DNA from: Neoechinorhynchus agilis
Taxonomy: Eukaryota; Acanthocephala
NCBI GenBank assembly: GCA_051530055.1
Contig: CM121341.1
Span: 15,438,001 to 15,502,000 of the forward strand
Reading direction: 5' to 3'
Length of the DNA stretch: 64,000 bases
This document shows, piece by piece, positions 10,158 through 19,680 of this stretch. Numbering within the stretch: the stretch's first letter is position 1; every line of letters starts with the position of its first letter. The notes beneath the pieces were generated by a model. It had not been told where the DNA came from. It saw only the letters and a list, made by a program, of their open reading frames with translations, and searched no databases. The position numbers and the translations under genes are program-made.

Positions 10158-11510
10158 GTGCCGCTCCATTTGGTGATGCGGCAGCGAACAGGAGTAACAA
10201 AATCCACCAGTGCAACGGGAAAAAGCGAGGGCTTCGTAGCTCTCGCCGACGACTTGAGCGTCGAAATGAGCGAAACTGTAGCCGGAGGCAACGAAAGCGT
10301 CAGTCGAAGCTCATCACCGTGGTGTGTACGGACTGTTCAGGTTGCGCTGACAGCCGTGAGCCCTTTGGTCCAGCTATTTCAGATAGAAGAGGACTAGGAA
10401 TCGGATCCTTGAATTGTAGGAATCTGCGAGCGCAATGAGTATGGAGTGCCGCCGATCATTGCCACATCCGTTATGGCATTATATAAAAACACAAGATCCG
10501 CCGTAAAGACAGCTGACGGTTTGACAGAATACTTTTCCACCACTTCAGGTGTTCTGCAGGGCGACACATTGGCTCCTTTCCTCTTCATCTTGGTGCTTGA
10601 TTGAGTGATGAGATGGGCACTACCGAATGATGAAGATGGATTTCTTCTGTTGAGGAAAAGAGGTCGCAGGTATCCTGAGATAAGCGCCTCCTACATGGCA
10701 TATGCCGACCACATCGTATTGATGTCCTCAACAGCCGAAGGAGCTCAACGCATGCTAAATAGACTGTGCGAGAGGGCGAGTATGATTGGTCTGACCATCA
10801 ACTCGAAAAAGACGGAATTCTTGACGATTCCGCATGTCGCGCATACAGTCTCTGGCGAAGGGCCGAATGGCGTTGAGCAATTAAAACAGATAGAGCGGTA
10901 TGTCTATCTGGTAGCTGTCGTTCCTGAAGTGAGTACGGATGTCAGCCGACGGAGAGCTATAGCTTCGAGAGCAATGGGGCAACTTAAACCACTGTTTGAC
11001 AGTGAGCCATTGCCAGATGAACTCCGTTCGCAGCTGTTCAGAACTCTAATTGAGAGCATTCTCTACTACAATGCAGAGACCTGGACACTGTCACCAACGG
11101 CGACGAGGCAGTTGGGTCAAAATCATTCATCTCTCCTACGTGCGGCGTTCAAGGCCAGATGGTCAGATAAAGTGACCAACAAAGCACTGTATAAGAGAGC
11201 CGGAGTCCAACCGCCCAGTGAATATTTGCGCCGCAGACGACTGCAGTTCACGGGCAATATAATTCGGTCCGAGGCATCTTCCCACAGGTCGTGCAACAGT
11301 TCCTTTTCTGGAAGCCAACGACATTGTATCGTAAAGGCAAAGGGAACTGTCGTACATACGATGACCTGATTTTAAGAGACGCGAATTGCCCGCATAACAG
11401 GACTGCTGTCGTGTATTTTAGATCCCTTGCGGAGTCTAATTCTATTTGACGGGCTTATACCTACGGTGCAAGGTAGGAAAGTACCGTTGCATACATACAT
11501 ACATACTGCT
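10158..11510 (+). mobile_element. RTE-type LINE, internally deleted
   Basis: The 5' part ends with GLGIGSLNCRNLRAQ, the start of an APE-type endonuclease domain (about 10393-10437). The sequence then jumps straight into reverse transcriptase: NTRSAVKTADGLTEYF, SGVLQGDTLAPFLFILVLD, then an in-frame TGA, then SYMAYADHIVLM (FADD-like motif with H), GLTINSKKTE, and the C-terminal TWTLSPTATRQL with LRRRRLQFTGNIIR. These match RTE-clade LINEs. Most of the endonuclease and the first RT motifs are missing. The 3' end carries a short (CATA)n run at about 11490-11507, as RTE elements often do. Not autonomous. Confidence 0.85.
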
Positions 11511-11579
11511 TACATAGTAGATAAATTATAAGCAATTTTGAAGAAGTCATGCGTAAATGATGCAGTATTAAATAAAATT

Positions 11580-11862
11580 CAATTACTTTTAATCATATCA
11601 AGAAGTTCCTTGGGGATGGTAAGCATTGTAGGGGTGTGATCATAATACCGGTTAAAGAATCTTTTATTGTTATGAAATATTTCGCGAGGAAACCTCACCT
11701 CGGCGATACGACCAGGGAATAAGGCCAGCGTCAGAGGCACGGCTCCCTCCGTCGTAAACACTTGCAAACATTGTAGATCTGACTGAAGAAGGCCAACGAA
11801 AAGGCCGAAAATTTTCAATATAAATCAATTTTCTGAGTGATTATCGCTAAGTTAAATTGAAG
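11580..11862 (+). repeat. Solo Penelope-like terminus
   Basis: Bases 11770-11862 are the inverse of the 3' end of the 6-9 kb Penelope-like elements (gatctgactgaagaaggcc and onward to ttttctgagtga). Upstream, cgtcgtaaacacttgcaaac is shared with the foldback near 50.4 kb. A second stem-loop followed by GAAA lies on the minus strand near 11670-11700. No coding part is attached. Confidence 0.75.
11783..11810 (+). ncRNA. Hammerhead-like motif in the solo terminus
   Basis: CTGAAGA, one A, GGCC, an 8-base loop, GGCC and GAAA; identical to the 8804-8831 copy but on the plus strand. Confidence 0.45.
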
Positions 11863-12570
11863 CAAAATTAACCACAGACGGTTCTTGTTACTTTATCAAA
11901 ACAAACAAAATTGCATGTTCGTAAACAAGGAGGATACAGGCAAACACTGTCAAGTCGCAACTCACGAGAAAGCGTCCGAACAAGTGCCCGAGGGTCAAGT
12001 TTAAAAAAACAGTCATCTAAAAGGTTTTGTGATAGTTCTATTTATTTACTTGTTCGCCCTTATCAAAACAATTTGAAATGACGAAGATTTCTTGTTTTAG
12101 TCTTCGCTCCGTAGAAAGTTTTATCGAAAACAATCCGAACATGAGTTTGTCTGTAAATTTTCCCGACGGTGTTCGACGCAGCTTTAATAAAACGTTCTTC
12201 ACCAAGCGAAACCCTAAACAAGAAATTTAACAAACTAATAGTAAAATACATATGAAATATCACGTTTTAGCTAAAAAGCAATGAATTATTGCACATTTCT
12301 GCCTTTAGATAGTTATGTATTCGAGATAAACAACAATCTTCATGAGTTTAATCGACTTTTATCAAATTTTTCGTAAAAATATAGCTGAATCTTTGTTGTA
12401 TTTTTGCTAATTGTAATTATTTTTTTGTTTCCGCGGAAGGTGATTGCGCTTTAGAACGATGAAAAATCTCAGCCGCAAAAAGAGTGGATGTTAAACATAC
12501 GATGGTTTTATTGATAGTTTTCTGATTTTTTGAGTATAATCTTCATTGTCTCGGTTTTTATGGTGGCAAC
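11863..12570. other. Intergenic, one possible exon
   Basis: A minus-strand open frame at about 12065-12215 (VSLGEERFIKAASNTVGK and onward) has protein-like composition but no recognised family and no clear splice context. Otherwise AT-rich with no gene seen. Confidence 0.3.
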
Positions 12571-12571
12571 T

Positions 12572-12712
12572 AAAATTGTTAAAAGAATTTATTGATTCCC
12601 ATATTTCGGCACCACTTTAACAATGCGATAAAACACTTTGACAAACTTGATAAAGGCACAAAATTGTGCCGAAATATCTGAATTAATAAATTCTTTTAAT
12701 TTTCAACCATAT
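12572..12712. repeat. Foldback with hammerhead-like motif
   Basis: Left arm ttaaaagaatttattgattc with atttcggcac mirrors the right arm gtgccgaaatatctgaatta and aataaattctttta. The right arm contains, at 12647-12674, TTGATAA, one A, GGCAC, loop, GTGCC and GAAA; the left arm has a degraded version. The same motif and tail recur at 24701 and 28293. Confidence 0.65.
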
Positions 12713-12877
12713 AAAAGCATGAATAATTCAATTTTTAAACAACTAAAATGGACTTACAATTTATTTTAAAATGATTAAATCGTCCCCCGGACGCTGACCG
12801 CATTTCCTCGTTGGAACACACGTACATTTAATTTTACGGAAAACAATTGTTTCCATGAGGAATGTACAAAACAGCAA

Positions 12878-13093
12878 CTAGTCACCAATACACTTGGCGA
12901 TCTGTTCAAGTAGATCATCAGTGGTCATTTGACCGAGCTCAATGGTTTTGACAAGCTGCTCAACATTATCACCCGCTTGTTTGAATTGATCGTTTTGGCA
13001 AAATCGATTATACACATAGACCTGTAGTTCTTTATCTTTCCTGAACGTTTCTTCCAACTGGAAACACGTGCCAACGTTCAATTTAGACTTCAT
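12878..13093 (-). CDS. Small unrecognised protein, 71 aa
   Basis: A continuous minus-strand frame starts with ATG at 13093 and ends at a stop near the C-terminal residues LLEQIAKCIGD. Composition is protein-like: charged, with amphipathic helices (LEETFRKDKELQVYVYNRFC, VEQLVKTIELG). No signal peptide or membrane segment. A possible AATAAA lies about 110 bases past the stop, on the minus strand near 12757. SINE DNA begins only about 40 bases upstream, so this is either a very short gene or a last exon. I do not recognise a family. Confidence 0.4.
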   Translation of the reverse strand: MKSKLNVGTCFQLEETFRKDKELQVYVYNRFCQNDQFKQAGDNVEQLVKTIELGQMTTDDLLEQIAKCIGD

Positions 13094-13130
13094 GTCGTTC
13101 CGCCACCATTGGAGTGCGGACCCAACAGCA

Positions 13131-13518
13131 ATGTTTTACATCGGAGAAGTTATGTGACCATTTAAACTCCGATGAAAAGTTAAGAGTTCGTACATCTCTC
13201 CGGATTCTCAGATAGCTTACGAGGAGGCGGGACTCATCAGTAAGTTTCCTCCCTTCAGCGGTACTTCGTCCCCTTTGGTTGTGCCTCATTGACGATTGTG
13301 GGTTCGAACCCTTTGACCCTGAAACGGGGTTTCGGGGCACAAGTCAACGTGACCACTTCTGCGCAACTACGAAATGTCAATCTGAGTTGACGAAATCGGT
13401 TTGCTCAACCGCATGGTTTTATCATTTGTTGGATTGTCAGCTGAATTTTTTGACCGCATGTATATATTTCTTTTTTTATTGGTGTGAATTATTTTTGCAC
13501 ATTCGGCGGTCGAATCTT
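13131..13518 (-). repeat. tRNA-derived SINE, unit 1 of a tandem pair
   Basis: On the minus strand a polymerase III A box (TGGTCACGTTGA, 13344-13355) is followed by a B box GGGTTCGAACCC (13300-13311), at tRNA-like spacing. Then comes a body found in the other copies: aaaggggacgaagtacc, gaagggaggaaactta and tgatgagtcccgcctcc. The unit is 388 bp and is repeated directly by the next one. Transcription would run leftward. Confidence 0.75.
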
Positions 13519-13905
13519 ATGTTTTACATCGGAGAAGTGATGTGACCAGTTAAACTCCGATGAAAAGTTAAGAGTTCGTACATCTCTCCGGATTCCCAGA
13601 TGGCTTACGAGGAGGCGGGACTCATCAGTTAGTTTCCTCCCTTCAGCAGTACTGTGTCCCCTTTGGTTGTGAGTGTCATCGGCGATCGTGGGTTAAAACC
13701 CTTTGACCCTGAAATCGGTATTCGGAGCACAAGTCAACTAGGCCACCTCTGCACAACTACGAAATGTACAAACTCAGCTGACGAAATCGGTTTGGTCAAC
13801 CGCATGTTTTTATCATTTGTTGGATTGCGAGCTGAATTTTTCGACCGCATGTATATATGTATATTTTTTATTGATGTGAATTATTTTAGCGTTTTCGGCG
13901 GTCGG
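13519..13905 (-). repeat. tRNA-derived SINE, unit 2 of a tandem pair
   Basis: A direct repeat of 13131-13518 at high but imperfect identity, with A box TGGCCTAGTTGA at 13734-13745. Its B box has decayed (ggttaaaacc on the plus strand). The pair may have arisen by unequal crossing-over or by insertion of one copy next to another. Confidence 0.72.
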
Positions 13906-15395
13906 AGAAACAGCTTCTCTGGTGCACTGTGTAAGCAACCGGGAGTTTTCGTGATTGTCATGAATGCGTACATCAATGTAACAATTTATAAAACTTAAAT
14001 GCATTGAAGTGAAATTAATTCTTTTTTACCGATAGGAAAGTGTAACCATGGCAATATATTTGGTATGGATTCGATGTTGCAAAAAGGTTCGGCACGTAGA
14101 AAACAGTGTGCGATTGTGCCTTCGGCTGCCATGAAGAGTATGGGCGATAAAAATATTCGTCTGTATGAGTATTTTCATTTCGTGCCAAGAAAATCGTTAA
14201 CAAATGACTTATTGTCAATTCGGTTTTACTATTTTATGGTATAAAGAAAACAGGTACTTGATCTATACAGTTTATAGCAAAATCTTCCCCTATGGATTTC
14301 GCCGAAAGGCAATTTTTGACCTGATAGTATAACGAAACAATTCGTGCATGAACATTTTAAGTGTCAGATTAAGAGCGAATCGGTTTCCAACAAAGCAATT
14401 TTGGTTTAGTTTAAGCTTTTTATTGTGGCCACAATGCCTTCTATCGAGTGTTTCGTTCGCACCTCCACATTTTCTCAGTTCATTTCCAATGTTAAGATGG
14501 AAGAGGCAGTGCCGTTTCCTTCGCTATCGATAAAGCTACAATAAAATATGTAATAAAGATGGTACATTTAAGATGAGCTTTAAGAAATCAGAATGCCAAT
14601 GATAGTCCATGTCCTTACGTTATCAAATTACACCGATCGTTCTAAAAATTTAAAAACGGCTTACACTTAAAAAGAATGTAATGAGGGTACATGCTAAAGT
14701 GCAACTTTAAATGCTTACATTAATGACGAAGCGCTCGTCATTTCAACTATGAGGTACCATTTAAAATAAGTACTCCTTTGCGGTCATACGATCGTCAATT
14801 ATCTAATGGAGCATTTTTGCCCTTTAAAGAATCAAAACATGGAACCTTCTCGAATAACAACGGAAATGGACCATCATTGTCTGAAGTATTTATAAATAGA
14901 CATCGTTAATCATTCTTTATCGAAATTCTACTACGTTAACTAGTCGCGTTATATGGCTATCGATGACATTCTCGACTATTCTACGTTCGCATTTGGGACT
15001 TGAATGCTCCATAATCAACTGCCCTCATGACTCAGTTTGTATATTTCCATCACAAACGTTTACGGGTTTGCACGGGTTCGAGCAACAGTAGCGTTTAAAA
15101 AACCAGGAGATAGACGAGGCTAAGTGTTGGTCGTTGGTTGCGAAGAACCACCGAACGAGAGACAGACGTGTTCTAAACTTTAAGAGCACTTTAAAGATTT
15201 AAATATAACTCCACAATTTGAAATCACAAAGTTTTCGCGGCACACACAGAATTTCCTTTAGCGCGTTATGCATTTGTTTGGAAACATGGAGACGTTTTAA
15301 GGACCATTTTAGTCACTAAATTCAACGATTTAAATTTAACCAGGGAAATTACGACAATCACTAATTAGAAATGATAGTTAGTATCTTTGTGTGGC
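13906..15395. other. Intergenic, probably includes upstream DNA of the DP gene
   Basis: No open frame here reads like a known protein. The stretch 14860-15240 is less AT-biased than its surroundings, but I see no defined promoter element. Confidence 0.4.
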
Positions 15396-15399
15396 CTGA

Positions 15400-15660
15400 C
15401 GGCTCATAATTTTTTCTTTTAGCACAAAGCCCACAGATCTGGGTCAAGGAAGCGCGTAAAATCACTTAATACCCTGAACCATACGGTTATGAGTTTGTAC
15501 ATCCCTTCGGATCCTCAGATACCTCCAAGAGGCAAGACTCATCAGTGAGTTTCCTCCCTTTCATCCTGAACCAGATCGGTAGGCTGTGTGCACCCGACGA
15601 GGTTCGAAACTTCATTAATAAATAATCATTTACCGGGTGTAGACCTGAACAATAATTCCA
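15400..15660 (-). repeat. SINE fragment joined to a Penelope-like tail
   Basis: gagtttgtacatcccttcgg, aggcaagactcatcagtgag and the 3' body match the SINE family. At 15585-15660 cccgacgaggttcgaaac and atttaccgggtg match the tail of the foldback near 40.3 kb, so two repeat ends abut here. Confidence 0.6.
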
Positions 15661-15926
15661 ATCCTTAACATTTCTCGCTTAAGCAAACAACGATAAAAGG
15701 TTGATAATGTCAAAAAAATAAGTACTAGCTACGACTACTTGTCGGTAAACCCGATTTAATACAAAGCAGCTTTTATCTTGCTAAGCAGGGATGTCGTAAT
15801 GATTTCAATGCAAGTTTTCTTTTTTAATATTGAAAGGCATCATCACCTAACTCGGCGATCCTTATTTTCACCTTCTCAACGTCTCCGCTTACTTATTCAT
15901 TCTTCAGATCCAAATATTTAAGCACA

Positions 15927-17629
15927 ATGGAAAACGTACCGCCATACCACAACATGAGCTGTCCACCATCTTTTAGCGGTCAAATGAGCCACAATTCTGA
16001 AATGGACTCGTACTCATCGATAATCAGTCACCACTCGAAGGCCCAGCCTCGATCAGTTGAACTAAGGAACGATAGTTGCTTATCATGGCCCACCGCTACC
16101 AACACAAGCGATGTTCAGTACAACGTTCAATCATTGTATCTTCAACCGAATCAGCAGTCATGTACACTCGCTAGCAATGGAGTACTTTGTTCACTTAACA
16201 CGCTGAATCCAGCGATGAACCAGGGAAAATCACGGGAAAAGGCATTCGGGCTACGCATGTTCAGCACAACTGTTTGCCAACTCGTGAGATTAAAAGGCAC
16301 TACAACATACAGTGAAGTCGCCGATGAACTTGTTAGGATCTACTGCGATCCAAAAAATCAGGAGATTTTCCATGGTGTTGATTTGAAAATACCTGAAAAG
16401 GTGGCAGATCATAAGAATATAAGGAGACGCGTCTATGATGCCATAAATGTTTTAATGGCACTTAATGTAATCACGAAACAGCGAAAGGAAATTCATTGGT
16501 TAGGTTTTATTTCAAACGCGGAACATGAGTGTCGCGTACTAATGGAGGATTTGAGTTCTATAAGAACGAGAATTGAGGCGAAAAGTGAACGGTTGAAGAA
16601 AATGATCACAAGGTTCGTGGGTTTTAAGGAGTTATGCGAGCGTAATAGAGATAAGTACGCTAAAATGGAGAGCGGCGTGCTTACGGCCAGTCGACTGCCA
16701 CTAAAATGCCTAGTTCTCGTTATAGAGGTGTTTTATGCAGAAAAATTAATTCAAGAGTTGTTTTCGCTTTTTGTCGACGTTTATTTTGATTCTTAGATAG
16801 CGCCGTTTGTATCGATTACAATCGGTTCATTTACTTGGCGCCAAAGGAAAAAATACAGTCGAATGGTCCGACAAATTGCAATGTTTTACCATTGATCATT
16901 CGTATCAGCTTAGAACCCGAAGTGATTGTACATTAATCATAAACTTATCAACTTAATAATTTCAAGTGTTTCGAGAATCATCTTTAGAAATTCACGCGTT
17001 TTAGCCCAGAACGCCTCATATATTCTCCTCTATTTGTGTTTGGTTATAAAGATAATCGGGTTCATATCTTCTACTATATTTCTGACCGATTTCAGTGGCT
17101 TTCTTATACTCAAGGTCTACTTTGGTAAAACGTTCTTGTTTTATCACTGGATTGTAACCCAAACTAAAGTTTTTATAATGTTTTCTTTACACATTTGCAA
17201 TCATGATTATAGAAGATTTTTTGATTTTTCTTATATAACACCTCCCGTAATGGCTCAGATGTTAGATGTTTCGTGAATCAGTCTCGTGATCGATACGTCC
17301 TTAAGACTGACAAAGCTGCACTTCTTTTGCCGGACACCGCGATTCTTCGAAAACTTGGATTTACTAAAGGACTAACTGATGGAACACTAAGCGAAGAAGA
17401 TATGCGAAGATATCAGAGGCTTGTCCCTCCAATGTTCAAAGATCACATTCCTCTGATTGCTCGAAATGAGTGTCTTAGTCAAGTCCACCGGATCAGATGG
17501 TTCGTCGCTAATGATAAATTTGTGAATCCATCATCTGTTGATGATCCACTAAGGAACCAAAAACGACCAGCTTCTGAATTGCGAAATTATAATCTAGTAA
17601 CGATAAAGCGAAAGTTATTGAGAATTTAG
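15927..17629 (+). CDS. TFDP1: E2F dimerisation partner (DP) transcription factor
   Basis: The protein starts MENVPPYHNMS at 15927 with a good start context. The winged-helix DNA-binding domain (about residues 105-200) has the DP signature: GLRMFSTTVCQLVRLKGTTT, YSEVADEL, NIRRRVYDAINVLMALNVI and KEIHWLGF. The coiled-coil dimerisation helix follows to FKELCERNRDKY. Exon 2 (about 16797-16927) gives VLPLIIRISLEPEVI, the DP marked-box strand. Exon 3 (17282-17629, after acceptor aatcag) gives SRDRYVLKTDKA, AILRKLGFTKGL and EDMRRYQRLVPPMF, aligning with the DP C-terminal domain. The exon 2/3 join (donor gtacat at 16928) is in frame. The exon 1/2 join is uncertain because several weak donors fit. Predicted length is about 405 aa, normal for DP. 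It pairs with E2F to bind cell-cycle promoters in the nucleus. Confidence 0.92.
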
Positions 17630-17770
17630 CGATAAGTGAACTGAATAACGGTTTCGTTTCAGTGTGTATGAGCACGAGTGTAATCGACTTTTGGCACCAA
17701 GTTATTAAGCTAAGCTTGTTGAGGTTATCGCATTTAACGACGGCAAATTCAAGGTCGTGCTGCATGGTTT

Positions 17771-17802
17771 TTATAATAATAATAATAATAATAATAATAA
17801 CA
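17771..17802. repeat. ATA/TTA trinucleotide microsatellite
   Basis: About ten units of aat/ata in a row. It lies at the 3' tail of the minus-strand LINE copy. Confidence 0.85.
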
Positions 17803-18200
17803 CATTTATTTGTTAGTTAACAAAGAAAAGGACCCGTGTATCTTTGGGTCCTCAAGAACACTCGAATTTGCAGAAGAAATTGTTAGGTTGTGAGGTTGTG
17901 AGGTTGGGTCTTTTCCCCGGTTCATGATATTTCAAATTTTGATGTCCAAGCAGATCTTGAACGTTGTTTCGTTTTTGTGGTAGAATTGTTTTTTGTCGGT
18001 TAGTTTATTTTATTTTGGTTGATTAATTTTGTAATTGTTGTTTTCCGCTCTTTCCTCCAAATCAATTCGCATTTGGAGGATTGAGCAGTGGGGAAGAAAG
18101 AGCGGAGGTAGAGATTTGTGCGGGGAGATAAAGGATGGAAAATGTTGGGGCGACGAGTACTGTAAGTGTGAGTAAAAGTAGAAATGTTAACTGGACAATC
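17771..18200 (-). mobile_element. LINE 3' end with (TTA)n tail
   Basis: Bases 17980-18150 are the reverse complement of the 3' region of the LINE at 55.3-57.8 kb (shared segments include ccgctctttcctccaaatca and ttgtaattgttgttttccgc). On the minus strand the element ends at a TTA microsatellite at 17771-17802. Just before it lies a block, ggacccgtgtatctttgggt, that recurs near 25.57, 28.55 and 54.48 kb. Truncated at the 5' end, as most LINE insertions are. Confidence 0.7.
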
Positions 18201-19055
18201 ATTAAGAATGATTAGATGTTCAAGGCCAAGAGAGTGAAAACGCGTTCAAATATTCTGTCAATCTTCTATCTCTCACAAAGCCGCTCAAGATCGATTATCA
18301 TATATTGAATCTTGGAAGGAATTTAGGTTTACTTATATTGACTACTTTAAGATGAAAAGCAGATAGAAGGTCAAGCGGATTTGAAAAAAATTGGTTTAAT
18401 TTCTAAATAGTCATCAAAGTCAAATTCAACGAACAATTTCTTAAGTGACTCACAATTTTAAAGATCTTCTGCAAAACACCGTTATGATAATTAATATTTT
18501 TGTATTCACGGTAAAAACTCTAGTTATTACATTTAAGTGTGCAAACATCATAAAAAGTATTTGCAATGAAAATCGATTTGTAGGTTCTCTGAAATCATCG
18601 ATTTACTTATATAATCCTGATTTCAGATGTCCCCGTCGCTACGTTATGGCAATGTAAAGCTTGACAATTCGATTATCGCGGTTCAAAAACGAATGCCGAT
18701 ACATCCTCCATCCAATTTAAGCGACAAGGTACACTTGTGTCCACGGGTCGATTTTACAGGCATATCACCCATTTCGACTTACCGAATCTCGAGATAATAT
18801 GCAAGATCGAAGCACTATTTGAAAATCACTAGGACTTTTGTTGAGGTCATTAGAAAAATTCAATGGCTTAAAACACAGGTTCTTGAATTTTATTAATAGT
18901 ATTTTTCTTTTTTAGACGCAATGATGCCATAATAAAATTTTAATCTTCCAGTAACAGAAATTCAATTTTGTTCCAATCGAGCGACCTAAATAAAATATTT
19001 ACTTTTTTAAAAGCTAGTCGTTTTATTTTGAAGATATAACATAATTATTCGCAGT
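18201..19055. other. Intergenic with one possible short exon
   Basis: At 18627-18797 a plus-strand frame directly after a good acceptor (ctgatttcag) reads MSPSLRYGNVKLDN, then KRMPIHPPSNLSD, and ends TYRISR. It has balanced, protein-like codons in otherwise AT-rich DNA and may be a terminal exon of an unidentified gene. Nothing else is recognisable. Confidence 0.3.
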
Positions 19056-19680
19056 CCTCGTCCTCAATTGTCGCTCGAATGCTTGCAGTGTTGCCTCTCA
19101 ACACGGCGATGCTGATATTTTGAACCAGGCATTGTCCTTGCATCACCGGATACCTCAGGAGTTGAAGAGCCTCGCTACCAAGAGATTCGTAGGTCTCAAC
19201 CCCAAAAGACACAAACACATGGACCAGGGCTAAATCGAGGTATTTTGCCGTTTCCGCCCTTCCGCAGCGCTCGCTGCACCTCCAGCCTGATCTACCGAGA
19301 ACTTGAGATTGCTGGCCGTGAGTTTATCGACACAAGTGGCGTTCCAGAGGAGGCATTTATCCTCCTGCCACGGAAATGCGGTCACCCCATCAGGTCTACG
19401 CTCGGCGTCCCTACAGAGGTTGGCAGGTTCCAAAATATTACCGCGTAACAAGTGCCCGGCTCAGCACCATGTTAATTTCGGCATGTCGTGCGAATCTGTC
19501 GACTGATTTTCTACAGATGAGACCATGAAGTCCCGACGAATCCACATTTGCACCGCAGCGGCAACGGTGGGGATGACACATCGATAGTCCTAGTCTCATT
19601 GAAACTCCGACCTGTACTGCCTCGCTGGAGAGGAGAGTACCCGCAGATGCCAGTGGGATCGCGTTCAATCAAGCACCTGA
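19056..19680 (-). mobile_element. Restriction-like-endonuclease LINE, 3' fragment
   Basis: Minus-strand frames give SMRLGLSMCHPHRCRCG with the C-x-C and RHAEIN zinc-knuckle residues. Then comes ERRPDGVTAFPW with LLWNATCVDKL, the PD-(D/E)XK-type nuclease in which the usual LLWD is LLWN. GGAASAAEGRK and the C-terminal helix follow. Diverged from the 33-36 kb copy and frame-broken; an old insertion. Confidence 0.8.

Noticed and set aside
13295-13360. True tRNA gene
   Set aside because: A and B boxes are present, but no cloverleaf with paired acceptor ends could be built, and the sequence recurs as a dispersed repeat; a SINE head fits better.
13279-13998. Two similar ORFs of 88 and 114 aa
   Set aside because: Both fall within the tandem SINE units, and their similarity is explained by the repeat.
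16926-17276. 116-aa hydrophobic ORF between DP exons
   Set aside because: It sits exactly within the second intron of the DP gene model and is T-rich; the hydrophobicity comes from intron composition.
18020-18120. Inverted repeat as a transcription terminator
   Set aside because: The ccgctctttcctcc/ggaggaaagagcgg stem is part of the LINE 3' UTR, shared with 57.7 kb.
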